Assembly: GCA_029851415.1 (NCBI GenBank)
Contig: CM056743.1
Span: forward strand, 77,704,186-77,768,185
Length of the DNA: 64,000 bases
Reading direction: 5' to 3'
Source: Eretmocerus hayati
Taxonomy: Eukaryota > Arthropoda > Insecta > Hymenoptera > Aphelinidae
This document shows, in pieces, positions 23,295-36,590 of the stretch. Numbering within the stretch: position 1 is the stretch's first letter; every line of letters begins with the position of its first letter. The position numbers and the translations under genes are program-made. The notes beneath the pieces were generated by a model, which saw only the letters and a list, made by a program, of their open reading frames with translations, ran no database searches and had not been told where the DNA came from.

Positions 23295-23497
23295 GTCACG
23301 GGGTTTTGTCATGGATTTTTGACACGATTCCCCGGGTTTTCTGCGGTGCCAGGGATGTCACGGGCTTTCGTCGTGGCCCATTGTCATGAATTTTTGCCAT
23401 GGATTTCCGGGTTTTCCGCAGCACTAGGGATGTCACGGGCCTTTGTCAAGGCACTTTGTCATGGATTTTTCCATGATTTTTCGGGTTCTCCGCAGCG

Positions 23498-25037
23498 CCA
23501 GGGATGTCACGGGCTCTTGTCATGGCACTTTGTCATGGATTTCTGTCATGATTATCCGGGTTTACAGCGGCGCCAGGGATGTCACGGGTTTTTGTCATGG
23601 ATTTTCGACATGATTTCCCGGGTTTTCCGCAGAGCCAGGGATGTCACGGGCTTTCGTCATGGCACTCTGTCATGGATTTTTGCCATGATTCTCCGGGTTC
23701 ACTGCGGCGCTAGGGATGTCACGGGTTTTCGTCATGGATCTCTGACATGATCCCCCGAGTTTTCCGTGGCGCCAGGGATGTCACGGGCTTTTGTCATGGT
23801 ACATTGTCATGGATTTTTCCATGATTTTCCGTGTTTTCCGCGGTGCCAGGGATGTCACGGGGTTTTGTCATGAAATTTTGCCAGGGATTTCCGGGTTTTC
23901 CTCGGCACTAGGGATGTCACAGGCTTTTGTCATGGCACTTTGTCATGGATTTTTGGCATGATTTTCTGGGTCATCCGGGGCGCCAGGGATAACACCGGCT
24001 TCTGTCATGGCACTTTGTCATAGATTTTTGACATGATTCTCCGGGTTCACTGCGGTGCCAGGGATGTCACGGGTTTTTGTCATGGATTTTTGCCATGGAT
24101 TTCCGGGTTTTCCGCAGCACTAGGGATGTCACGGTCTTTTGTCATGGCACTTTGTCATGGATTTTTCCTTGATTTTCCGGGTTCTCCGTGGCGCCAGGGA
24201 TGTCACGGGCTTTTGTCATGGTACTTTGTCTTGGATTTTTCCATGATTTTCCGGGTTTTCCGCGGCGCCAGGGATGTCACGGGCTCTTGTCATGGCACTT
24301 TGTCATGGATTTCTGTCATGATTATCCGGGTTTACAGCGGCGCCAGGGATGTCACGGGTTTTTGTCATGGATTTTCGACATGATTTCCCGGGTTTTCCGC
24401 AGAGCCAGGGATGTCACGGGCTTTCGTCATGGCACTCTGTCATGGATTTTTGCCATGATTCTCCGGGTTCACTGCGGCGCTAGGGATGTCACGGGTTTTC
24501 GTCATGGATCTCTGACATGATCCCCCGAGTTTTCCGTGGCGCCAGGGATGTCACGGGCTTTTGTCATGGTACATTGTCATGGATTTTTCCATGATTTTCC
24601 GTGTTTTCCGCGGTGCCAGGGATGTCACGGGGTTTTGTCATGAAATTTTGCCAGGGATTTCCGGGTTTTCCTCGGCACTAGGGATGTCACAGGCTTTTGT
24701 CATGGCACTTTGTCATGGATTTTTGGCATGATTTTCTGGGTCATCCGGGGCGCCAGGGATAACACCGGCTTCTGTCATGGCACTTTGTCATAGATTTTTG
24801 ACATGATTCTCCGGGTTCACTGCGGTGCCAGGGATGTCACGGGTTTTTGTCATGGATTTTTGCCATGGATTTCCGGGTTTTCCGCAGCACTAGGGATGTC
24901 ACGGTCTTTTGTCATGGCACTTTGTCATGGATTTTTCCTTGATTTTCCGGGTTCTCCGTGGCGCCAGGGATGTCACGGGCTTTTGTCATGGTACTTTGTC
25001 TTGGATTTTTCCATGATTTTCCGGGTTTTCCGCGGCG
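23498..25037 (+). repeat. 770-bp tandem duplication, near-perfect
   Basis: 23498-24267 is repeated as 24268-25037 (landmark TTTACAGCGG at 23561 and 24331). I found no clear difference between the two over the lines compared, which indicates a very recent event or a misassembly. Confidence 0.92.
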
Positions 25038-27479
25038 CCAGGGATGTCACGGGCTTTTGTCATGGATTTTTGCCAGGGATTTCTGGGTTTTCCGCGGCAC
25101 TAGGGATGTCACAGGCTTTTGTCATGGCACTTAATCATGGATTTTCCCATGAATTTCGGGGTCATCCGGGGCGCCAGGGATAACTCGGGCTTTTGTCATG
25201 GCACTTTGTCATAGATTTTTGACATGATTCTCCGGGTTCACTGCGGCACTAGGGATAACACGGGCTTTTGTCATGGCACTTTGTCATGGATTCCTGGCAT
25301 GATTTTCTGGGTCATCCGGGGCGCCAGGGATATCACGGGCTTTTGTCATGGTACTTTGTCATAGATTTTTGACATGATTCTCCGGGTTCACTGCGGTGCC
25401 AGGGATGTCACGGGTTTTTGTCATGGATTTTTGGCATAGATTTCCGGGTTTTCCGCAGCACTAGGGGTGTCACGGGCTTTCGTCAAGGCACTTTGTCATG
25501 GATTTTTCCATGATTTTCCGGGTTTTCCGCAGCGCCAGGGATGTCACGGGCTTTTGTCATCGATTTTTGCCATGGATCTCCGGGTTCTCCGCGGCACTAG
25601 GGATAACACGGGCTTTTGTCATGGCACTTTGTCATGGATTCCTGGCATGATTTTCTGGGTCATCCGGGGCGCCAGGGATATCACGGGCTTTTGTCATGGT
25701 ACTTTGTCATAGATTTTTGACATGATTCTCCGGGTTCACTGCGGTGCCAGGGATGTCACGGGTTTTTGTCATGGATTTTTGGCATAGATTTCCGGGTTTC
25801 CCGTAGCACTAGGGGGGTCACGGGCTTTCGTCAAGGCACTTTGTCATGGATTTTTCCATGATTTTCCGGGTTTTCCGCAGCGCCAGGGATGTCACGGGCT
25901 TTTGTCATGGATTTTCGCCATGGATCTCCGGGTTCTCCGCGGCACTAGGGATGTCAGGGGCTTTTGTCATGGCACTTCGTCATGGATTTTTCCTTGATTT
26001 TCCGGGTTTCCCGTGGCGCCAGGGATGTCACGGGCTTTTGTCATGGTACTTTGTCATGGATTTTTCCATGATTTTCCGGGTTTTCCGCGGCGCCAGGGAT
26101 GTCACGGGCTTTTGTCATGGCACTTTGTCATGGATTTCTGTCATGATTTTCCAGATTTACCGCAGCGCGAGGGATGTCACGGGCTTTTGTCATGGCACTT
26201 TGTCATGGATTTTGGGCATGATTTTCTAGGTCATCCGGGGCGCCAGGGATGTCACGGGCTTTTGTCATGGCACTTTGTCATGGATTTTTCCATGATTTTC
26301 CGGGTTTTCCGCAGCGCCAGGGATGTCACGGGCTTTTGTCATGGATTTTTGCCATGGATCTCCGGGTTTTCCGCGGCACTAGGGATTTCAGGGGCTTTCG
26401 TCATGGCACTTCGTCATGGATTTGTCCTTGATTTTCCGGGTTTCCCGTGGCACCAGGGATGTCTCGGGCTTCTGTCATGGTACTTTGTCATGGATTTTTC
26501 CATGATTTTCCGGGTTTTCCGCGGCGCCAGGGATGTCATGGGCTTTTGTCATAGATTTTTGCCAGGGATTTCCTCGTTTTCCGCGGCACTAGGGATGTCA
26601 CAGGCTTTTGTCATGGCACTTTGTCATGGATTTTTCCATGGTTTTCTGGGTCATCCGGGGCGCCAGGGATAACACGGGCTTTTGTCATGGCACCTTGTCA
26701 TAGATTTTTGACATGATTCTCCGGGTTGACTGCGGTGCCAGGGATGTCACGGGTTTTTGTCATGGATTTTTGCCATGGATTTCCGGGTTTTCCGCGGCAC
26801 TAGGGATGTCACGGGATTTTGCCATGGCACTTTGTCATGGATTTTTCCATGATTTTCCGGATTTCCCGTGGCGCCAGGGATGTCACGGGCTTCTGTCATT
26901 GCGTTTTGTCATGGATTTCTGTCATGATTATCCGGGTTTACTGCGGTGCCAAGGATGTCACGGGCTTTTGTCATGGCACTTTGTCATGGATTTCTGTCAT
27001 GATCATCCGGGTTAACTGCGGTGCCAGGGATGTTACGGGTTTTTGTCATGGATTTTTCCATGATTTTCCGGGTTTCCCGCGGCGCCAGGGATGTCACGGG
27101 CTTTTGTCATGGCACTTTGTCATGGATTTCTGTCATGATTTTCCGGATTCACCGCGGCGCCAGGGATGTCACGGGCTTTTGTCATGGCACTTTGTCATGG
27201 ATTTTTGGCATGATTTTCTGGGTCATCCGGGGCGCCAGGGATGTCACGGGCTTTTGTCATCGCACTTTGTCATGGATTTTTGCCATGAATTGCCGGGTTT
27301 TCCTCAGCACTAGGGATGTCACGGGGTTTTGTCATGGCACTTTGTCATGGATTCTTCCATGATTTTCCGGGTTTTCCGCGGCACCAGGGATGTCACGGGC
27401 TTTTGTCATGTCACTTTGTCATGGATTTTTGCCAAGATTTTCCGGGTTCACTGCGGTGCCAGGGATGTCACGGGTTTTT

Positions 27480-30400
27480 GTCATGGATTTTTGCCATGGA
27501 TTTCCGGGTTTTCCGCAGCACTAGGGATGTCACGGTCTTTTGTCATGGCACTTTGTCATGGATTTTTGGCATGATTTTCTGGGTCATCCGGGGCGCCAGG
27601 GATGTCACGGGCTTTTGTCATGGATTTTTCCATGATTTTCCGGGTTTTCCGCGGCGCCAGGGATGTCACGGGCTTTTGTCATGGATTTTTGCCATGGATC
27701 TCCGGGTTTCCCGCGGCACCAGGGATGTCACGGGCTCTTGTCATGGCTTTTTGTCATGGATTTTTCCTTGATTTTCCGGGTTTTCCGCGGCGCCAGGGAT
27801 GTCACGGGCTTTTGTCATGGCACATTGTCATGGATTTTTGCCAAGATTTTCCGGGTTTACTGCGGCGCCAGGGATGTCACGGGTTTTTGTCATGGATTTT
27901 TGACATGATATCCCTGGTTTCCCGTGGCGCCAGGGATGTCACGGGCTTTCGTCGTGGCCCATTGTCATGAATTTTTGCCATGGATTTCCGGGTTTTCCGC
28001 AGCACTAGGGATGTCACGGGCTCTTGTCATGGCACTTTGTCATGGATTTCTCCTTGATTTTCCGGGTTTTCCGCGGCGCCAGGGATGTCACGGGCTTTTG
28101 TCATGGTACTTTGTCTTGGATTTTTCCATGATTTTCCGGGTTTTCCGCGGCGCCAGGGATGTCACGGGCTTTTGTCATGGATTTTTGCCAGGGATTTCCG
28201 GGTTTTCCGCGGCACTAGGGATGTCACAGGCTTTTGTCATGGCACTTAATCATGGATTTTCCCATGAATTTCGGGGTTTCCCGCGGCGCCAGGGATGTCA
28301 CGGGCTTTTGTCATGGCACTTTGTCATGGATTTCTGTCATGATTTTCCGGATTTACCGCAGCGCCAGGGGTAACACGGGCTTTCGTCATGGCACTTTGTC
28401 ATAGATTTTTGACATGATTCTCCGGGTTTCCTGCGGCACTAGGGATAACACGGGCTTTTGTCATGGCACTTTGTCATGGATTCCTGGCATGATTTTCAGG
28501 GTCATCCGGGGCGCCAGGGATATCACGGGCTTCTGTCATGGTACTTTGTCATAGATTTTTGACATGATTCTCCGGTTTCACTGCGGTGCCAGGGATGTCA
28601 CGGGTTTCTGTCATGAATTTTCGACATGATTTCCCGGGTTTTCCGCAGCGCCAGGGATGTCACGGGCTTTCGTCATCGCACTTGTCATGGATTTCTGTCA
28701 TGATTTTCCGGGTTTTCCGCGGCGCCACGGTTGTCATGGGCTTTTGTCATCGCACTTTGTCATGGATTTCTGTCATGATTTTCCGGGTTTTCCGCGGCGC
28801 CAGGCATGTCACGGGCTTTCGTCATGGATTCTTGCCATGATTTTCCGGGTTTCCCGGGGCGCCAGGGATGTCACGGGCTTCTGTCAAGGCACTTTGTCAT
28901 GGATTTTCGACATGATTCTACGGGTTTACTGTGGCGCCAGGGATGTCACAGGTTTTTGTCATGGATTTTTGAAATGATTTCCCGGGTTTTCTGCGGCGCC
29001 AGGGATGTCACGGGCTTTCGTCGTGCCCGATTGTCATGGATTTTCGACATAATTTCCCGGATTTTCCGCAGAGCCAGGGATGTCACGGGTTTTTGTCATG
29101 GTTTTTCGAAATGATTTCCCGGATTTTCCGCAGAGCCAGGGATGTCACGGGCTTTTGTCATGGCACTCTTTCATGGATTTTTCACATGATTCTCCGGGTT
29201 CCCCGCGGCGCCAGGGATGTCACGGGCTTTCGTCATCGCACTTTGTCATGGATTCCTGTCTAGATTTCCCGGTTTTCCGCGGCGCCAGGGTTGTCACGGG
29301 CTTTTGTCATCGCTCTTTGTCATGGATTTCTGTCATGATTTCCCGGGTTTTCCGCGGCGCCAGGGTTGTCACGGACTTTTGTCATGGCACATTGTCATGG
29401 ATTCTTGGCATGATTTTCTGGGTCATCCGGGGCGCCAGGGATGTCACGGGCTTTTGTCATGGATTTTTCCATGATTTTCCGGGTTTTCCGCGGCGCCAGG
29501 GATGTCACGGGCTTTTGTCATGGATTTTTGCCATGGATTTCCGGGTTTTCCGCGGCACTAGGGATGTCACGGGCTCTTGTCATGGCACTTTGTCATGGAT
29601 TTTTCCTTGATTTTCCGGGTTTTCCGCGGCGCCAGGGATGTCACGGGTTTTTGTCATGGATTTTTGACATGATATCCCTGGTTTCCCGCGGCGCCAGGGA
29701 TGTCACGGGCTTTCGTCGTGGCCCATTGTCATGAATTTTTGCCATGGATCTCCGGGTTTTCCGCAGCACTAGGGATGTCACGGTCTTTTGTCATGGCACT
29801 TTGTCATGGATTCTTGGCATGATTTTCTGGGTCATCCGGGGCGCCAGGGATGTCACGGGCTTTTGTCATGGATTTTTCCATGATTTTCCGGGTTTTCCGC
29901 GGCGCCAGGGATGTCACGGGCTTTTGTCATGGATTTTTGCCATGGATCTCCGGGTTTTCCGCGGCACTAGGGATTTCAGGGGCTTTCGTCATGGCACTTC
30001 GTCATGGATTTGTCCTTGATTTTCCGGGTTTCCCGTGGCACCAGGGATGTCTCGGGCTTCTGTCATGGCACTTCGTCATGGATTTGTCCTTGATTTTCCG
30101 GGTTTTCCGCGGCGCCAGGGATGTCATGGGCTTTTGTCATTGATTTTTGCCAGGGATTTCCTCTTTTTCCGCGGCACTAGGGATGTCACAGGCTTTTGTC
30201 ATGGCACTTTGTCATGGATTTTTCCATGGTTTTCTGGGTCATCCGGGGCGCCAGGGATAACACGGGCTTTTGTCATGGCACCTTGTCATAGATTTTTGAC
30301 ATGATTCTCCGGGTTGACTGCGGTGCCAGGGATGTCACGGGTTTTTGTCATGTATTTTTGCCATGGATTTCCGGGTTTTCCGCGGCACTAGGGATGTCAC

Positions 30401-33400
30401 GGGATTTTGCCATGGCACTTTGTCATGGATTTTCCCATGATTTTCCGGATTTCCCGTGGCGCCAGGGATGTCACGGGCTTCTGTCATTGCGTTTTGTCAT
30501 GGATTTCTGTCATGAGTATCCGGGTTTACTGCGGTGCCAAGGATGTCACGGGCTTTTGTCATGGCACTTTGTCATGGATTTCTGTCATGATCATCCGGGT
30601 TTACTGCGGTGCCAGGGATGTTACGGGTTTTTGTCATGGATTTTTCCATGATTTTCCGGGTTTTCCGTGGCGCCAGGGATGTCACGGGCTTTTGTCATGG
30701 CACTTTGTCATGGATTTCTGTCATGATTTTCCGGATTTACCGCGGCGCCAGGGATGTCACGGGCTTTTGTCATGGCACTTTGTCATGGATTTTTGGCATG
30801 ATTTTCTGGGTCATCCGGGGCGCCAGGGATGTCACGGGCTTTTGTCATCGCACTTTGTCATGGATTTTTGCCATGAATTGCCGGGTTTTCCTCAGCACTA
30901 GGGATGTCACGGGGTTTTGTCATGGCACTTTGTCATGGATTCTTCCATGATTCTCCGGATTTTCCGCGGCACCAGGGATGTCACGGGCTTTTGTCATGTC
31001 ACTTTGTCATTGATTTCTGTCATGATCATCCGGGTTTACTGCGGTGCCCGGGATGTCACGGGCTTTTGTAATGGCACTTCGTCATGGATTTCTGTCATGA
31101 TCATCCGGGTTTACTGCGGTGCCAGGGATGTTACGGGTTTTTGTCATAGATTTTACCATGATTTCCCAGATTTTCCGCGGCGCCAGGGATGCCACGGGCT
31201 TCTGTCGTGGATTCTTGCCATCATTCTCCGGGTTCTCCGCGGCGCCAGGGATGTCACGGGCTTTTGTCATGGCACTTTGTCATGGATTTTTCCATGAATC
31301 TCCGGGTTTTCCGCGGCGCCAGGGATGTCACGGGCTTTTGTCATGGCACTTTGTCATGGATTTCTGTCATGATGATCCGGGTTTACTGCGGCACCAGGGA
31401 TCTCACGGGTTTCTGTCATGGATTTTCGACATGATTTCCCGGGTTTTCCGCAGCGCCAGGGATGTCACGGGCTTTCGTCATCGCACTTCGTCATGGATTT
31501 CTGTCATGATTTTCCGGGTTTTCCGCGGCGCCAGGGTTGTCACGGGCTTTTTCCATCACACTTTGTCATGGATTTTTAGCATGATTTTCTGGGTCATCCG
31601 GGGCGCCAGGGATAACACCGGCTTTTGTCATGGCACTTTGTCATAGATTTTTGACATGATTCTCCGGGTTCACTGCGGTGCCAGGGATGTCACGGGTTTT
31701 TGTCATGGATTTTTGCCATGGATTTCCGGGTTTTCCGCAGCACTAGGGATGTCACGGTCTTTTGTCATGGCACTTTGTCATGGATTTTTGGCATGATTTT
31801 CTGGGTCATCCGGGGCGCCAGGGATGTCACGGGCTTTTGTCATGGATTTTTCCATGATTTTCCGGGTTTTCCGCGGCGCCAGGGATGTCACGGGCTTTTG
31901 TCATGGATTTTTGCCATGGATCTCCGGGTTTCCCGCGGCACCAGGGATGTCACGGGCTCTTGTCATGGCTTTTTGTCATGGATTTTTCCTTGATTTTCCG
32001 GGTTTTCCGCGGCGCCAGGGATGTCACGGGCTTTTGTCATGGCACATTGTCATGGATTTTTGCCATGATTTTCCGGGTTTACTGCGGCGCCAGGGATGTC
32101 ACGGGTTTTTGTCATGGATTTTTGACATGATAACCCTGGTTTCCCGTGGCGCCAGGGATGTCACGGGCTTTCGTCGTGGCCCATTGTCATGAATTTTTGC
32201 CATGGATTTCCGGGTTTTCCGCAGCACTAGGGATGTCACGGGCTCTTGTCAGGGCACTTTGTCATGGATTTTTCCTTGATTTTCCGGGTTTTCCGCGGCG
32301 CCAGGGATGTCACGGGCTTTTGTCATGGCACTTTGTCATGGATTTCTGTCATGATTTTCCGGATTTACCGCAGCGCCAGGGGTAACACGGGCTTTCGTCA
32401 TGGCACTTTGTCATAGATTTTTGACATGATTCTCCGGGTTTCCTGCGGCACTAGGGATAACACGGGCTTTTGTCATGGCACTTTGTCATGGATTCCTGGC
32501 ATGATTTTCAGGGTCATCCGGGGCGCCAGGGATATCACGGGCTTCTGTCATGGTACTTTGTCATAGATTTTTGACATGATTCTCCGGTTTCACTGCGGTG
32601 CCAGGGATGTCACGGGTTTCTGTCATGGATTTTCGACATGATTTCCCGGGTTTACCGCAGCGCCAGGGATGTCACGGGCTTTCGTCATCGCACTTTGTCA
32701 TGGATTTCTGTCATGATTTTCCGGGTTTTCCGCGGCGCCAGGGTTGTCATGGGCTTTTGTCATCGCACTTTGTCATGGATTTCTGTCATAATTTTCCGGG
32801 TTTTCCGCGGCGCCAGGCATGTCACGGGCTTTCGTCATGGATTCTTGCCATGATTTTCCGGGTTTCCCGGGGCGCCAGGGATGTCACGGGCTTCTGTCAA
32901 GGCACTTTGTCATGGATTTTCGACATGATTCTACGGGTTTACTGCGGCGCCAGGGATGTCACAGTTTTTTGTCATGGATTTTTGAAATGATTTCCCGGGT
33001 TTTCTGCGGCGCCAGGGATGTCACGGGCTTTCGTCGTGCCCGATTGTCATGGATTTTCGACATAATTTCCCGGATTTTCCGCAGAGCTAGGGATGTCACG
33101 GGTTTTTGTCATGGATTTTCGAAATGATTTCCCGGATTTTCCGCAGAGCCAGGGATGTCACGGGCTTTTGTCATGGCACTCTGTCATGGATTTTTCACAT
33201 GATTCTCCGGGTTCCCTGCGGCGCCAGGGATGTCACGGGCTTTCGTCATCGCACTTTGTCATGGATTCCTGTCTAGATTTCCCGGTTTTCCGCGGCGCCA
33301 GGGTTGTCACGGGCTTTTGTCATCGCTCTTTGTCATGGATTTCTGTCATGATTTCCCGGGTTTTCCGCGGCGCCAGGGATGTCACGGACTTTTGTCATGG

Positions 33401-36400
33401 CACATTGTCATGGATTCTTGGCATGATTTTCTGGGTCATCCGGGGCGCCAGGGATGTCACGGGCTTTTGTCATGGATTTTTCCATGATTTTCCGGGTTTT
33501 CCGCGGCGCCAGGGATGTCACGGGCTTTTGTCATGGATTTTTGCCATGGATCTCCGGGTTTTCCGCGGCGCCAGGGATGTCACGGGTTTTTGTCATGGAT
33601 TTTTGACATGATATCCCTGGTTTCCCGCGGCGCCAGGGATGTCACGGGCTTTCGTCGTGGCCCATTGTCATGAATTTTTGCCATGGATCTCCGGGTTTTC
33701 CGCAGCACTAGGGATGTCACGGTCTTTTGTCATGGCACTTTGTCATGGATTCTTGGCATGATTTTCTGGGTCATCCGGGGCGCCAGGGATGTCACGGGCT
33801 TTTGTCATGGATTTTTCCATGATTTTCCGGGTTTTCCGCGGCGCCAGGGATGTCACGGGCTTTTGTCATGGATTTTTGCCATGGATCTCCGGGTTTTCCG
33901 CGGCACTAGGGATTTCAGGGGCTTCCGTCATGGCACTTCGTCATGGATTTGTCCTTGATTTTCCGGGTTTCCCGTGGCACCAGGGATGTCTCGGGCTTCT
34001 GTCATGGCACTTCGTCATGGATTTGTCCTTGATTTTCCGGGTTTTCCGCGGCGCCAGGGATGTCATGGGCTTTTGTCATAGATTTTTGCCAGGGATTTCC
34101 TCTTTTTCCGCGGCACTAGGGATGTCACAGGCTTTTGTCATGGCACTTTGTCATGGATTTTTCCATGGTTTTCTGGGTCATCCGGGGCGCCAGGGATAAC
34201 ACGGGCTTTTGTCATGGCACCTTGTCATAGATTTTTGACATGATTCTCCGGGTTGACTGCGGTGCCAGGGATGTCACGGGTTTTTGTCATGGATTTTTGC
34301 CATGGATTTCCGGGTTTTCCGCGGCACTAGGGATGTCACGGGATTTTGCCATGGCACTTTGTCATGGATTTTCCCATGATTTTCCGGATTTCCCGTGGCG
34401 CCAGGGATGTCACGGGCTTCTGTCATTGCGTTTTGTCATGGATTTCTGTCATGAGTATCCGGGTTTACTGCGGTGCCAAGGATGTCACGGGCTTTTGTCA
34501 TGGCACTTTGTCATGGATTTCTGTCATGATCATCCGGGTTTACTGCGGTGCCAGGGATGTTACGGGTTTTTTCATGGATTTTTCCATGATTTTCCGGGTT
34601 TTCCGTGGCGCCAGGGATGTCACGGGCTTTTGTCATGGCACTTTGTCATGGATTTCTGTCATGATTTTCCGGATTTACCGCGGCGCCAGGGATGTCACGG
34701 GCTTTTGTCATGGCACTTTGTCATGGATTTTTGGCATGATTTTCTGGGTCATCCGGGGCGCCAGGGATGTCACGGGCTTTTGTCATCGCACTTTGTCATG
34801 GATTTTTGCCATGAATTGCCGGGTTTTCCTCAGCACTAGGGATGTCACGGGGTTTTGTCATGGCACTTTGTCATGGATTCTTCCATGATTTTCCGGATTT
34901 TCCGCGGCACCAGGGATGTCACGGGCTTTTGTCATGTCACTTTGTCATTGATTTCTGTCATGATCATCCGGGTTTACTGCGGTGCCCGGGATGTCACGGG
35001 CTTTTGTAATGGCACTTCGTCATGGATTTCTGTCATGATCATCCGGGTTTACTGCGGTGCCAGGGATGTTACGGGTTTTTGTCATAGATTTTACCATGAT
35101 TTCCCAGATTTTCCGCGGCGCCAGGGATGCCACGGGCTTCTGTCGTGGATTCTTGCCATCATTCTCCGGGTTCTCCGCGGCGCCAGGGATGTCACGGGCT
35201 TTTGTCATGGCACTTTGTCATGGATTTTTCCATGAATCTCCGGGTTTTCCGCGGCGCCAGGGATGTCACGGGCTTTTGTCATGGCACTTTGTCATGGATT
35301 TCTGTCATGATGATCCGGGTTTACTGCGGCACCAGGGATCTCACGGGTTTCTGTCATGGATTTTCGACATGATTTCCCGGGTTTTCCGCAGCGCCAGGGA
35401 TGTCACGGGCTTTCGTCATCGCACTTCGTCATGGATTTCTGTCATGATTTTCCGGGTTTTCCGCGGCGCCAGGGTTGTCACGGGCTTTTTCCATCACACT
35501 TTGTCATGGATTTTTAGCATGATTTTCTGGGTCATCCGGGGCGCCAGGGATAACACCGGCTTTTGTCATGGCACTTTGTCATAGATTTTTGACATGATTC
35601 TCCGGGTTCACTGCGGTGCCAGGGATGTCACGGGTTTTTGTCATGGATTTTTGCCATGGATTTCCGGGTTTTCCGCAGCACTAGGGATGTCACGGTCTTT
35701 TGTCATGGCACTTTGTCATGGATTTTTGGCATGATTTTCTGGGTCATCCGGGGCGCCAGGGATGTCACGGGCTTTTGTCATGGATTTTTCCATGATTTTC
35801 CGGGTTTTCCGCGGCGCCAGGGATGTCACGGGCTTTTGTCATGGATTTTTGCCATGGATCTCCGGGTTTCCCGCGGCACCAGGGATGTCACGGGCTCTTG
35901 TCATGGCTTTTTGTCATGGATTTATCCTTGATTTTCCGGGTTTTCCGCGGCGCCAGGGATGTCACGGGCTTTTGTCATGGCACATTGTCATGGATTTTTG
36001 CCAAGATTTTCCGGGTTTACTGCGGCGCCAGGGATGTCACGGGTTTTTGTCATGGATTTTTGACATGATATCCCTGGTTTCCCGTGGCGCCAGGGATGTC
36101 ACGGGCTTTCGTCGTGGCCCATTGTCATGAATTTTTGCCATGGATTTCCGGGTTTTCCGCAGCACTAGGGATGTCACGGGCTCTTGTCATGGCACTTTGT
36201 CATGGATTTTTCCTTGATTTTCCGGGTTTTCCGCGGCGCCAGGGATGTCACGGGCTTTTGTCATGGTACTTTGTCTTGGATTTTTCCATGATTTTCCGGG
36301 TTTTCCGCGGCGCCAGGGATGTCACGGGCTTTTGTCATGGATTTTTGCCAGGGATTTCCGGGTTTTCCGCGGCACTAGGGATGTCACAGGCTTTTGTCAT

Positions 36401-36590
36401 GGCACTTAATCATGGATTTTCCCATGAATTTCGGGGTTTCCCGCGGCGCCAGGGATGTCACGGGCTTTTGTCATGGCACTTTGTCATGGATTTCTGTCAT
36501 GATTTTCCGGATTTACCGCAGCGCCAGGGGTAACACGGGCTTTCGTCATGGCACTTTGTCATAGATTTTTGACATGATTCTCCGGGTTTC
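27480..36590 (+). repeat. Higher-order repeat of about 4 kb, two copies plus a partial third
   Basis: 27.5-28.4 kb matches 31.7-32.6 kb at an offset of 4222 bp (CACGGTCTTT at 27531 and 31753). 28.6-29.5 kb matches 32.6-33.5 kb at 4012-4013 bp. 30.3-31.7 kb matches 34.2-35.6 kb at 3938-3939 bp. The offsets shrink in steps because whole monomers are missing from the later copy. The beginning of the unit recurs again at 35.76-36.53 kb (8160 bp from 27.60-28.37 kb). Monomer order within the unit is preserved. Confidence 0.85.

Noticed and set aside
8317..35208. Recurrent 62-codon minus-strand frames (MTKARDIPG...)
   Set aside because: These are the reverse complement of one set of monomers, repeated with the higher-order unit. 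No coding evidence.
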